Source: Planctomycetota bacterium (GTDB lineage Bacteria; Planctomycetota; UBA1135; GCA-002686595). Taken from it: a DNA stretch of 57,997 bases. Shown here piece after piece: positions 40,583 to 49,161 of this stretch (within the stretch, counting starts at the first letter, position 1; each line of letters starts with the position of its first letter). The notes beneath the pieces are model-generated. The model saw nothing but the letters and a program-made list of their open reading frames with translations. It was not told where the DNA came from and ran no database searches. The position numbers and the translations under genes are program-made. Location: assembly GCA_028278425.1 (NCBI GenBank), contig JANQEJ010000273.1:1-57997 (forward strand). The letters are read 5' to 3'.

Positions 40583-41677
40583 ATGAATCCGATTCCGTTC
40601 GTGACGGCGGCGCTCGCCCTCGCCGCGACCGATTGGTCGATCTACCGTGGCAATCCCGCGTTGCAGGGGCTGGCCACCTCGACGTTGCCCGACCGGCCCG
40701 AGCTCCTCTGGACTTTCGCGGCCGAGGCGGGCATCGTCTCGTCGCCCGCGGTCGCGGACGGCGTCGTTTACTTCGGCTCGGACGACTACAAGCTCTACGC
40801 GGTCGACGTCGAGACGGGCGAGAAGCGCTGGTCCTTCACCACCGAGGACATCATCGAGGCGCCGCCGCTGGTCCACGACGGCGTGGTGTACTTCGGCTCG
40901 TCCGACTTCTGGTTCTACGCGGTCGACGCCGCGACCGGCGAGCTGCGCTGGAAGAAGGAGACCGACGACCGCGTGCTCGGCGGTGCGAACGTCACGCCGG
41001 CGCCCGGCGGGGGGACCTGGGTCGTCGTCGGAAGCTACGACACCCACCTCTATTGCTTCGACGCGAAGACGGGCGACGACGTCTGGCGCTACAAGACCGA
41101 CAACTACGTGAACGGTACGCCGGCGATCCTCGGCGACCGCGTGATCTTCGGCGGCTGCGACGCGGGCCTGCACGTCGTGTCCGCCTCGACCGGCAAGCGG
41201 CTCGACAAGGTCGAGCTCGGCGACGACGGTCACATCGCGGGCTCCGTGGGGCTGGCCGACGGCAAGGCCTACTTCGGCCACTACGGCAACGCCTTCGTCT
41301 GCATCGACCTGGACAGCGGGAAAACCGAGTGGTCCTACCCGAGCCAGCGCGCCTTCTTCTCTTCGCCGGCGATCGCGGAGGACCGCGTGGTCTTCGGCGG
41401 GCGCGACAAGCGGCTGCACTGCGCGCGGCGCTCCGACGGTGAGTCGCTCTGGACCTTCAAGACGCGCCGGAAGGTGGATTGCTCGCCGGTCGTCAGCGGC
41501 GACCGCGTCGTCTTCGGCTCGGGCGACGGCTGGCTCTACGTGCTCGCCCTCGAGGACGGGAAGGAGCTCTGGAGCTACGAGATCGGACAGTCGATCTTCT
41601 CCTCGCCGGCGGTGGCGGACGGAAAGATCCTGATCGGCTGCAACGACGGCCGGCTCTACGTCTTCGGAGCGAAATAG
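40583..41677 (+). CDS. PQQ-like beta-propeller repeat protein, compact regular form
   Basis: 364 aa from the ATG at 40583 (an ATG at 40574 adds three residues). A signal peptide of about 15 residues ends near LALAATDW; the opening strand is WSIYRGNPALQG. It has the most regular repeats of the nine paralogues, about seven to eight blades of 38-40 residues, each with V-V-Y-F-G-S-x-D...Y-A-V-D...T-G-E-x-x-W (for example GVVYFGSDDYKLYAVDVETG). This resembles BamB and prokaryotic WD40/PQQ sensor propellers. It lies between the alcohol dehydrogenase and the radical SAM gene, 2 bp from the latter. Confidence 0.88.
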   Translation: MNPIPFVTAALALAATDWSIYRGNPALQGLATSTLPDRPELLWTFAAEAGIVSSPAVADGVVYFGSDDYKLYAVDVETGEKRWSFTTEDIIEAPPLVHDGVVYFGSSDFWFYAVDAATGELRWKKETDDRVLGGANVTPAPGGGTWVVVGSYDTHLYCFDAKTGDDVWRYKTDNYVNGTPAILGDRVIFGGCDAGLHVVSASTGKRLDKVELGDDGHIAGSVGLADGKAYFGHYGNAFVCIDLDSGKTEWSYPSQRAFFSSPAIAEDRVVFGGRDKRLHCARRSDGESLWTFKTRRKVDCSPVVSGDRVVFGSGDGWLYVLALEDGKELWSYEIGQSIFSSPAVADGKILIGCNDGRLYVFGAK

Positions 41678-41679
41678 GC

Positions 41680-42978
41680 GTGAGCGAGGACACCAAAGCC
41701 GGCAACTACTTCGTCGCCAACTACCCGCCGTTCTCGTTCTGGAGCGAGGGGACGTGCGCGGAGCTGGACGGCGTCCTCGCGGGCGAGCCGGATCCGAAGG
41801 TGCCGCTCGGGCTCTACGTCCACCTGCCGTTCTGCCGCAAGCGCTGCGACTTCTGCTACTTCAAGGTCTACACCGACAAGAACAGCGGTGAGATCCGGCG
41901 CTACCTCGACGCGGTGCTCGACGAGCTCTCCGCCTGGACGGCGCACCCCTACCTCCGCGGGCGCAAGCCGTCGTTCGTCTACTTCGGCGGCGGCACGCCG
42001 TCGTACCTCTCGGCGGATCAACTGCGCACCCTCTTCGAGGGCATGCGCGCGCGGATCTCTTGGGACGACGTGCGCGAGGTCGCCTTCGAGTGCGAGCCGG
42101 GCACGCTCTCGCACGTCAAGATCGAGGGACTCTTCGACCTGGGCGTCACGCGGCTCTCGCTCGGCGTCGAGAACTTCGATCCCCAGATCCTCGAGCTCAA
42201 CAACCGCGCGCACCGGGCCAAGGAGATCTACGACGTCTACGAGCACGCGCGCAAGGTCGGCTTCCGCCAGATCAACATCGACCTGATCGCCGGCATGGTC
42301 GGCGAGACCGAGGAGAACTGGTCGCGCTGCATCGACGAGACCGTCCGTCTGCGTCCGGAGAGCGTCACGATCTACCAGATGGAGGTGCCGTTCAACACGA
42401 CGATCTACCAGCGCATGAAGGACGGCGCCGTGGAGGTCGCGCCGGTCGCCGACTGGGACACGAAGCGACGCTGGGTCGACCAGGCCTTCGCGCGGTTGCA
42501 GGGGGCGGGCTATCACCTCGGTAGCGCGTACACCGCTTGCCTCGACGAAACGGTCGAGTTCCTGTACCGCGACGCGCTCTGGCACGGCGCCGACATGCTC
42601 GGCATCGGCGTGTCCTCCTTCTCGCAACTCGGCGGCGTGCACTTCCAGAACGAGACCAGCTTCGAGCCGTACCTGCAAGCCGTGGGCGCGGCCGGAACGG
42701 CGATCTGGCGCTCCCACCCGCTCACCGACGAGGAGAAGCTGCGCCGCGAGTTCATCCTCCAGATGAAGCTCGGCAGCGTCGACGCGGGCTACTTCCGCGA
42801 CAAGTTCGGCGTCGACGTGCGGACGCACTTTGAAGACACGCTGCGCGAGCACGCGGCGCTCGGCTACGTCGAGGTCGACGGCGACCGGATCTCCTCGACG
42901 CGCGAGGGTCTCATGCGCGTCGACTCGCTGCTCCACGACTACTTCCTCGAGGAGCACAAGAACGCCCGCTACGCGTGA
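41680..42978 (+). CDS. HemW/HemN-like radical SAM protein
   Basis: 432 aa from the GTG at 41680. The [4Fe-4S] cluster motif is Cys52-x3-Cys56-x2-Cys59 (CRKRCDFC), followed by the SAM-binding FGGGTPS and a HemN-type TIM-barrel half. The C-terminal HemN domain is present (WHGADMLGIGVSSFSQLGG, then a winged-helix-like tail). True HemN has an extra Cys after CxxC and a characteristic N-terminal trip-wire, both missing, so it is closer to HemW-type heme chaperones or to methyltransferases and cyclopropanases of the class C group. The substrate is unknown; the operon context suggests modification of an acyl or glycosyl product rather than heme synthesis. Overlaps the next gene by 4 nt. Confidence 0.85.
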   Translation: MSEDTKAGNYFVANYPPFSFWSEGTCAELDGVLAGEPDPKVPLGLYVHLPFCRKRCDFCYFKVYTDKNSGEIRRYLDAVLDELSAWTAHPYLRGRKPSFVYFGGGTPSYLSADQLRTLFEGMRARISWDDVREVAFECEPGTLSHVKIEGLFDLGVTRLSLGVENFDPQILELNNRAHRAKEIYDVYEHARKVGFRQINIDLIAGMVGETEENWSRCIDETVRLRPESVTIYQMEVPFNTTIYQRMKDGAVEVAPVADWDTKRRWVDQAFARLQGAGYHLGSAYTACLDETVEFLYRDALWHGADMLGIGVSSFSQLGGVHFQNETSFEPYLQAVGAAGTAIWRSHPLTDEEKLRREFILQMKLGSVDAGYFRDKFGVDVRTHFEDTLREHAALGYVEVDGDRISSTREGLMRVDSLLHDYFLEEHKNARYA

Positions 42979-44252
42979 GGATCCTCCTCCTCATCCCGGG
43001 CACCGGCCATTTCTTCTGCGGAAGCTGCCTGCGCGACAACGCGCTCGGCAAGGCGCTCCGCGGCCTCGGGCACGACGCGATGATGGCACCGCTCTACCTG
43101 CCGTTCTTCCTGGAGGAGCCCGCGCCCGACGAGCCGGTCCACATGGGCGGCATCAACATGTACCTGCGCCAGAAGGCGCCGTTCACGCGCAATACACCGA
43201 AGCCGCTGGCGGACCTGCTCGACAACCCGGCGCTCCTCCGCTGGGCGTCGCGCCAGGGGAACATGACCGACGCTTCGGGGCTGGGGCCGATGACGCTCTC
43301 GATGCTGCGCGGCGACGAGGGGCGCCAGGCGGACGAGCTCGAGAAGCTGATCGACTGGATCGGCTCGATCGAGACGCCCGACGTCGTGATCCTCTCCAAC
43401 GTGATGCTGGTCGGCATGGCGCGGCGGCTGAAGCAGGCTCTCTGCCGGCCGATCCTCTGCACGATGCAGGGCGAGCAGCCGTTCCTCGACGCGCTGCCCG
43501 AGCCGTACCGCTCCGACGCCTGGCGGACGATCGCCGAGCGCGCCGCGGACGTCGACGCCTTCCTTCCGGTCAGCCGCCACTACGGCGAGGTGGTGCGCGA
43601 GCGCATCGGCGTGAGCGCGGACCGCGTGCATCCCGTCCTGAACGGCATCGACCTGGAAGGCTTCGCCCCGGGCGAGCCGCCGGAGCGGCCGACCGTCGGC
43701 TACCTGGCGCGCATGTGCGCGGACAAGGGGCTTCCGACGCTGGTCGAGGCGTTCGTGACGCTCAAGAAGCGGGGGAGCGTCGAGGGCCTGCGCCTGCGCG
43801 TCGGCGGCGTCGTGCTGCGCGAGGACGAGAAGCTCGTCGCCGCCCAGAAAGAGCGCCTACACGCGGCCGGCGTGCTGGGCGACGTCGAATTTCTGCCCAA
43901 CCTTGAGCGCGACGCGAAGATCGAGCTCTTGCGCTCGCTCTCGGTCTTCTCCGTGCCCGCGATCTACGGCGAGTCCTTCGGCCTCTACGTGCTCGAGGCG
44001 CTCGCCTGCGGCGTGCCGGTGGTCGAGCCGCGCCACGGCGCCTTCCCCGAGCTGCTCGAGGAGACGGGCGGAGGCGTCCTTTGCGAGCCGGGCGACGCCG
44101 ACTCGCTCGCGGACGCGCTCGAGGGCTTGCTCCTCGATCCGGACGAGCGCTCGCGGCTCGCCCAAGCCGGCTGCGAAGCCGTGGCGGAGCGCTTCACCTC
44201 CGAGCGCATGGCGCGCGACGTGGCGGCGGTTTGCGAGTCCCTCACCGGGTAG
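42975..44252 (+). CDS. GT4-family glycosyltransferase
   Basis: 425 aa from a GTG that overlaps the radical SAM stop. The N-terminal Rossmann region starts RILLLIPGTGHFFCGSCLRDN, close to the glycine-rich acceptor loop of GT4 enzymes but with a Cys-rich insertion. The C-terminal half has the donor-binding E-x7-E motif in GESFGLYVLEAL. It transfers a sugar from a nucleotide-sugar donor, retaining configuration, to an acceptor in the cytoplasm or at the membrane face. In this operon the acceptor could be the alcohol made by the reductive trio. No membrane helix is seen. Confidence 0.9.
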   Translation: MRILLLIPGTGHFFCGSCLRDNALGKALRGLGHDAMMAPLYLPFFLEEPAPDEPVHMGGINMYLRQKAPFTRNTPKPLADLLDNPALLRWASRQGNMTDASGLGPMTLSMLRGDEGRQADELEKLIDWIGSIETPDVVILSNVMLVGMARRLKQALCRPILCTMQGEQPFLDALPEPYRSDAWRTIAERAADVDAFLPVSRHYGEVVRERIGVSADRVHPVLNGIDLEGFAPGEPPERPTVGYLARMCADKGLPTLVEAFVTLKKRGSVEGLRLRVGGVVLREDEKLVAAQKERLHAAGVLGDVEFLPNLERDAKIELLRSLSVFSVPAIYGESFGLYVLEALACGVPVVEPRHGAFPELLEETGGGVLCEPGDADSLADALEGLLLDPDERSRLAQAGCEAVAERFTSERMARDVAAVCESLTG

Positions 44253-44264
44253 GATGACCGCCCC

Positions 44265-44717
44265 ATGGCCTACGAGTTCAAGCAGGAGCGCCGCATCGAG
44301 TTCGCAGAGACCGACATGGCGGGCATCGTGCACTTCTCGAACTACTTCCGGTTCATGGAGGCGGCCGAGCACGACTTCTTCCGCTCGCTCGGCTTCACGG
44401 TCCACACGACCGAGGACGGCGTCATGCAGGGCTGGGCTCGCGTCCACGCGGAGTGTGACTACCAGCGGCCGCTGCACTACGGCGACACGGTCGAGATCCA
44501 CATGATCGTCCGCGAGAAGGGCTCGACGTCGTTCGGCTACGAGTTCCGCTTCCGCCTCGCCGGCGGCGGTCCCGAGGTCGCCCGCGGCAGGCTCAAGGTC
44601 GTCTGCGTCGCGCGCGGCCCCGGCGACGACCGCATGCGCGCGAGCGAGATCCCCGCCGACATCGCGGCGAAGGTCGAGGTCGCGCCGAGCGAGCTCATCG
44701 AAACCACGGAAGGCTGA
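44265..44717 (+). CDS. Hotdog-fold acyl-CoA thioesterase (4HBT/YbgC-like)
   Basis: 150 aa, one hotdog domain. The 4HBT/YbgC active-site motif is ETDMAGIVHFSNYFRFMEAAE (about residues 15-35, given in part), with Asp17 as the expected catalytic residue. It hydrolyses acyl-CoA or acyl-carrier thioesters. In this operon it could supply or recycle the acid used by the PaaK/LuxE-like enzyme. A TAGGAT/AGGA sequence 9 nt before the ATG could be either a -10 or a weak ribosome site. It is 1 bp from the next gene. Confidence 0.9.
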   Translation: MAYEFKQERRIEFAETDMAGIVHFSNYFRFMEAAEHDFFRSLGFTVHTTEDGVMQGWARVHAECDYQRPLHYGDTVEIHMIVREKGSTSFGYEFRFRLAGGGPEVARGRLKVVCVARGPGDDRMRASEIPADIAAKVEVAPSELIETTEG

Positions 44718-44718
44718 C

Positions 44719-45255
44719 ATGCAATCGTCCGGGTACCTCTGGCTCTTCTTCGCCGTCGCCGCCTTCGCGAGCTGGGGGCTCTACGGCGTGCTGCTCCACA
44801 CCGGCCAGATGTCGATGGGCGACCCGGCGAACGGCCGCTACAAGGCCTTCCTCATGGTGGGGATCGCCTACTTCGTCATCGCCGTCGTCGGGCCGGCGAT
44901 GATCCTGATGGCGAACGGCGCGTCGTGGTCCATGCCCGCCAAGGGCATGACCTGGTCGCTCTTCGCCGGCGTCTCCGGCGCGGTCGGCGCGCTCTGCGTA
45001 CTGCTGGCCTTCGGCGCGAAGGGGCAGCCGGCCGTCGTCATGTCGATCGTCTTCGCCGGCGCGCCGATCGTGAACGCGATCGTCGCGCTGAGCGTGCACC
45101 CGCCCGCCGGCGGCTGGGGCGCGCTGCGCTGGCAGTTCTTCCTCGGCATCGCGCTCGCCGCGGTGGGCGGCACGCTCGTCACGCTGTACAAGCCCGGCCC
45201 CGCGCCGCCGAAGGCGCCGGCGGTGGAGACCGGGGACGCCGGGGAAGGCGGTTGA
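44719..45255 (+). CDS. EamA-like membrane protein (half-size)
   Basis: 178 aa with five hydrophobic helices (about 6-26, 45-66, 78-98, 105-125, 137-158), the layout of one EamA/DMT unit, followed by a Pro/Ala-rich tail. Shine-Dalgarno GGAAGG lies upstream of the ATG. Related small transporters move metabolites or undecaprenyl-linked sugars; the substrate here is unknown. It overlaps the ABC ATPase start by 4 nt, so it may work with the ABC system. Confidence 0.75.
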   Translation: MQSSGYLWLFFAVAAFASWGLYGVLLHTGQMSMGDPANGRYKAFLMVGIAYFVIAVVGPAMILMANGASWSMPAKGMTWSLFAGVSGAVGALCVLLAFGAKGQPAVVMSIVFAGAPIVNAIVALSVHPPAGGWGALRWQFFLGIALAAVGGTLVTLYKPGPAPPKAPAVETGDAGEGG

Positions 45256-45932
45256 GCGAGGCGGCGCCGCTCGTCGAGCTCGAGGGCGTCGAGCATCGCT
45301 ACGCGGCGGTCGAGGCCGCGGCCGGGCCGGCCGTGCTGCGCGGTGTCGACCTCCGCGTCGAGGCGGGCGAGTCGCTCGCCGTCGTCGGACCCTCCGGCTG
45401 CGGGAAGAGCACGCTGCTCAACGTCATCGGCACGCTGCAGCGGCCGACCGCCGGCCGCGTGCGGTTCGAGGGGCGCGATCTCGCGGAGCTCGACGCGGAC
45501 GCGCTCGCGGCGCTGCGCAACGGGTCGATCGGCTTCGTGTTCCAGTCGCACCATCTCCTGCCGCAGTGCTCGGCGCTGGAGAACGTGCTCGTGCCGACCT
45601 TGGTGCGCAAGGGCGCGAGCGCCGAGGCGCGGGCGAAGAAGCTGCTCGCGCGCGTCGGGCTCGGCGAGCGCGTCGCGCACCGCCCCGCCGAGCTCTCGGG
45701 CGGCGAATGCCAGCGCGTCGCCGTCGTGCGCGCGCTGATCAACGAGCCGCGGCTCCTTCTTGCGGACGAGCCGACCGGCTCGCTCGACGAGGAGTCCGCG
45801 GACGAGCTGTCGGACCTCCTCGCGGAACTTAACCGCGACGAGGGCGTCGCGCTGGTCTGCGTGACGCACTCCCAGCGCCTGGCCGAGCGCATGGGGCGCG
45901 TGCTCTCGCTCCGGAACGGCGTGCTCGCGTAA
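45252..45932 (+). CDS. ABC transporter ATP-binding protein, LolD/MacB type
   Basis: 226 aa from a TTG overlapping the preceding stop (TTGA). Walker A GPSGCGKST at 46-54, Q-loop near FVFQSHH, signature LSGGECQ at 148-154 and Walker B LLLADEP at 168-174 are all intact. The size and sequence fit the MacB/LolD/FtsE group, whose ATPases pair with FtsX-type permeases and drive mechanotransmission or lipid/lipoprotein release rather than simple transport. The partner permease is the next gene, 4 bp away. Confidence 0.93.
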   Translation: MSEAAPLVELEGVEHRYAAVEAAAGPAVLRGVDLRVEAGESLAVVGPSGCGKSTLLNVIGTLQRPTAGRVRFEGRDLAELDADALAALRNGSIGFVFQSHHLLPQCSALENVLVPTLVRKGASAEARAKKLLARVGLGERVAHRPAELSGGECQRVAVVRALINEPRLLLADEPTGSLDEESADELSDLLAELNRDEGVALVCVTHSQRLAERMGRVLSLRNGVLA

Positions 45933-45936
45933 GGCC

Positions 45937-48900
45937 ATGAACCTGACGCGCCTCGTCCTGCTCGGCCTGCGCCACCACCGGCGCACGCACGCGGGCGTCG
46001 TGCTCGGGACGGCGGTCGGTACGGCGGTGCTCGTCGGCGCGCTCCTGGTCGGCGATTCGGTGGCGGCGACGCTCCGCCGCCAGGCGCTGCTGCGGATCGG
46101 CAAGGCCGAGGCGGCGATCGTCGCGCACGACCGACTGTTCCTCGCCGATCTGGCCGACCGGCTGTCCGAGGACGTGGACGCGCGCTTCGCGCCGGTGCTG
46201 ATGCTCGACGGCATCGCGTCCGCCCGCGGCGGCACCCGGCGCGCGAACGGCGTCCAGGTCGTCGGCGCCGACGCGCGCTTCTTCACGTTCTCGGAGAGCG
46301 GCGGCGGCGTCCCGGTGCTCGAGGACGGCCAGGCGTTCCTCAACGAGCGCCTCGCGCGCCAGCTCGACGTGTCCGCCGGGGACGACGTCCTGCTTCGCGT
46401 CGAGCAGCCGAGCGCGCTGCCGCGCGACGCGGTGCTCGCGACGACGGAGGACCTGTCGCTCGCGCTGCGGTTGAAGGTGCGCGCGGTGCTCGGCGACGAG
46501 GACTACGGCCGCTTCGGCCTCGCGGCGAGCCAGATCCCGCCCTTCAACCTGTTCGTGCCGCTCGAGTGGCTTCAGGACGAGCTGGGTGTGGAGGGGCGCG
46601 CGAATCTGTGCCTGACGGACGGTGAAGGCGAGGCCGCCGACGCCGCGCTGAGGGCGCGGTGGAAGCTCGCCGATGCGCAGCTCGAGCTGCGCCAGCTCGA
46701 GGGCGGCGGTGTCGAGCTGCGCTCTCCGCGCGTCTTCCTGGACGACGCCGTGGACGAGGCGCTGGCCGGATCGCCGGTGGAGCTGGAGCGTGGCCTGACG
46801 TGGTTCGTCAACTCGATCGAGTCCGGCGACCGGGCGACGCCGTACTCGATGGTGACCGCGCGCGACGGTTCCCTCGCAGAGGGGGAGATGGCGATCAGCC
46901 GCTGGCTGGCCGACGATCTCGGAGCGGACGTCGGCAGCCCGATCCGCCTCCGCTACTTCGTGCTGGGAGACCAGGGGCGCCTCGTGGAGGAGTCGAGCGA
47001 CTTCCGCGTCGAGTCGGTCTTCGAGATGAAGGACGCGGATCCGGGCTGGATGCCCGACTTCCCCGGCCTGGCCGACGCCGAGCACTGCCGCGACTGGGAG
47101 CCGGGGGTCTTCGTCGACCTCGAGCGCATCGGCGACGAGGACGAGGCGTACTGGGACGAGTACCGCGGCGCGCCCAAGGCGTTCGTGTCGCTCCGAGAGG
47201 GCAAGCGTATGTGGACGACGCGCTTTGGAGCCCTGACGGCGGCCCGCGGCAACGTCGACTTCGACGCCGTATTGCGCGAGCACCTCGACCCGGCGGCGAT
47301 CGGGCTCTTCTTCCGCGACCTGCGCGGTCCCGCGCTCGCCGCGAGCTCGCCTTCGACGCCCTTCGGTGGGCTCTTCCTCTCGCTGAGCTTCTTCCTGATC
47401 GCCGCTGCGCTCCTCCTGACCGCGCTGCTCTTCGCCTTCGGCGTCGAGCAGCGGGCGTCCGAGATCGGCGCGCTCCTCGCGGTTGGCTTCCGCCCCGCGG
47501 ACGTGCGGCGCGTCTTCCTCGGCGAGGCCTGCGGGCTCGCGCTGATCGGCGTCGTGCTCGGCAGCCTCGCCGGCGTCGGCTACACGCGCGCCGTGCTGCA
47601 CGGCCTGGGCACGCTTTGGCGGGGAGCCGTCGGCGGCACGGCGATCGAGCTCGCGCCCAGCGCCGGCTCGATCGCGATGGGGGCGGTCGGCTCCGCGCTC
47701 GCCGCGCTCGTGGCGATGCGCTTGACGCTCCGCCACCAGCTCCGCCGCGCGCCGACCGCGCTGCTAGCGGCGCGCGCGGAGGTCGCGCCGCGGAGGCGCG
47801 GCGGAAGCCTCGCGCCGCTCCTGGCCGTCGTCTGCCTCGCCGGCGCGCTCGCCATCGCGCTCGCCGTCGACGGCAGCGGCGCCTTCTTCGGGGCCGGCTC
47901 GCTGCTCCTGGTCGGCGGTCTCGCCGCGAGCGCCGCGGTGCTCGGCCGGCTCGACGGCGGGCTGCCGCGCTCCGTCGCCGCCCTCGGCCGCCGCAACGGC
48001 GCGCGCCGGCCGGGGCGCAGCCTCGCCACCGTCGCGCTGATGGCGAGCGGCGTCTTTCTCGTCGTCTCGGTGGGCGTCTACCGCCTCGGCCCCGTCGACG
48101 ACGCGAGCGAGCGAGCGTCGGGCACCGGCGGCTTCTCCCTCTTCGGCCGCACGACGCTTCCGGTCCTGCGCGACCTCGAGACGCCGGAGGGCCGCGACGA
48201 GTTCGCCCTGGACGACGAAGAGCTCGCCGGCGTCGGCGTCGTCCCGCTACGGGTGCGCGCGGGCGACGACGCGAGCTGCTTGAACCTCAGCACGCCCGGC
48301 AACCCGCGGCTCGTCGGCGTGCGGCCCGAGCGGCTCGAGGGCCGCTTCGCCTTCGCCGCGTCGCTCGACGACGCGGGCTGGGCCGCGCTCGAGGGCGACG
48401 CGGACGGAGCGATCCCCGCCATCGGCGACCAGGCGAGCGTGCAGTGGACGCTCCACCGTTCGCTCGGCGATACGATCGAGTACGTCGACGAGCGCGGCCA
48501 CACCTTCGACGTGCGCATCGTCGCCACGCTCAAGAACTCGATCCTGCAGGGCGACCTCCTGATCTCCGAGGAGCGCTTCAAGGAGCGCTTTCCCACCGAG
48601 AGCGGCCACCGCGCGCTCCTGATCGGCGCGCCCGCCGAGCGCGCGGACGAGGTCGCCGCGACCCTGAGCGGCGCCCTGCGCGACGTCGGGCTCGAGGTGA
48701 CGACCACCGCCGAGCGCCTCCAGGCCTTCAACGCGGTGCAGAACACCTACCTCTCCATCTTCCAGCTCCTCGGCGGTCTCGGTCTGCTCCTGGGAAGCGC
48801 CGGGCTCGGCATGGTCGTGCTGCGCAACACACTGGAGCGGCGCTCCGAGCTCGCCCTCGCCGGCGCCCTGGGATTTCCGCGCCGCGCGATCCGGCGGCTC

Positions 48901-49125
48901 GTCCTGAGCGAGCACGTCCTCCTGCTCGTCCTCGGCCTCGCCTGCGGCGTCGTGCCGGCCCTGGTGGCGGTCCTTCCCGGCGCGCGCAGCTCCGGCGGCG
49001 ACGTCCTGCCGGCCTCGGTCGTGGTGCTCGTGCTCGCCGTCTCGGTAAGCGGCGGGTTCTGGGTGTGGGTCGCGACTTCCTTCGCTTTGCGCGGAAGCCT
49101 GCTGGGCGCGCTCCGCAACGAGTAG
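45937..49125 (+). CDS. Large FtsX-type ABC permease
   Basis: 1062 aa. An N-terminal membrane helix (about 18-40) is followed by a ~430-residue periplasmic domain, then three helices of a first FtsX domain (about 475-600). Further helices near 620-710 precede a second periplasmic domain (about 720-930) and a final three-helix FtsX domain (about 935-1055). The duplicated FtsX layout matches LolC/E- and MacB-like permeases that move lipids or lipoproteins from the inner membrane. With the ATPase gene it forms a complete exporter; a membrane-fusion partner is not encoded here. It is a good candidate for export of the product of this gene chain. Confidence 0.9.
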   Translation: MNLTRLVLLGLRHHRRTHAGVVLGTAVGTAVLVGALLVGDSVAATLRRQALLRIGKAEAAIVAHDRLFLADLADRLSEDVDARFAPVLMLDGIASARGGTRRANGVQVVGADARFFTFSESGGGVPVLEDGQAFLNERLARQLDVSAGDDVLLRVEQPSALPRDAVLATTEDLSLALRLKVRAVLGDEDYGRFGLAASQIPPFNLFVPLEWLQDELGVEGRANLCLTDGEGEAADAALRARWKLADAQLELRQLEGGGVELRSPRVFLDDAVDEALAGSPVELERGLTWFVNSIESGDRATPYSMVTARDGSLAEGEMAISRWLADDLGADVGSPIRLRYFVLGDQGRLVEESSDFRVESVFEMKDADPGWMPDFPGLADAEHCRDWEPGVFVDLERIGDEDEAYWDEYRGAPKAFVSLREGKRMWTTRFGALTAARGNVDFDAVLREHLDPAAIGLFFRDLRGPALAASSPSTPFGGLFLSLSFFLIAAALLLTALLFAFGVEQRASEIGALLAVGFRPADVRRVFLGEACGLALIGVVLGSLAGVGYTRAVLHGLGTLWRGAVGGTAIELAPSAGSIAMGAVGSALAALVAMRLTLRHQLRRAPTALLAARAEVAPRRRGGSLAPLLAVVCLAGALAIALAVDGSGAFFGAGSLLLVGGLAASAAVLGRLDGGLPRSVAALGRRNGARRPGRSLATVALMASGVFLVVSVGVYRLGPVDDASERASGTGGFSLFGRTTLPVLRDLETPEGRDEFALDDEELAGVGVVPLRVRAGDDASCLNLSTPGNPRLVGVRPERLEGRFAFAASLDDAGWAALEGDADGAIPAIGDQASVQWTLHRSLGDTIEYVDERGHTFDVRIVATLKNSILQGDLLISEERFKERFPTESGHRALLIGAPAERADEVAATLSGALRDVGLEVTTTAERLQAFNAVQNTYLSIFQLLGGLGLLLGSAGLGMVVLRNTLERRSELALAGALGFPRRAIRRLVLSEHVLLLVLGLACGVVPALVAVLPGARSSGGDVLPASVVVLVLAVSVSGGFWVWVATSFALRGSLLGALRNE

Positions 49126-49131
49126 CGGCGC

Positions 49132-49137
49132 TACAAT
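49132..49137 (+). promoter_or_regulatory. Candidate -10 box (TACAAT)
   Basis: It lies 24 nt before the next ATG, in the only gap over 25 bp in the chain. A GGAGGAG Shine-Dalgarno follows it, so this gene is likely to have its own leadered transcript. No clear -35. Confidence 0.35.
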
Positions 49138-49161
49138 CCGTCGAGAAACCGGAGGAGACCG

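Noticed and set aside
41680..42978. Calling the radical SAM protein coproporphyrinogen oxidase HemN
   Set aside because: The extra Cys of the HemN motif is absent (CDFCYF), and there are no heme genes nearby.
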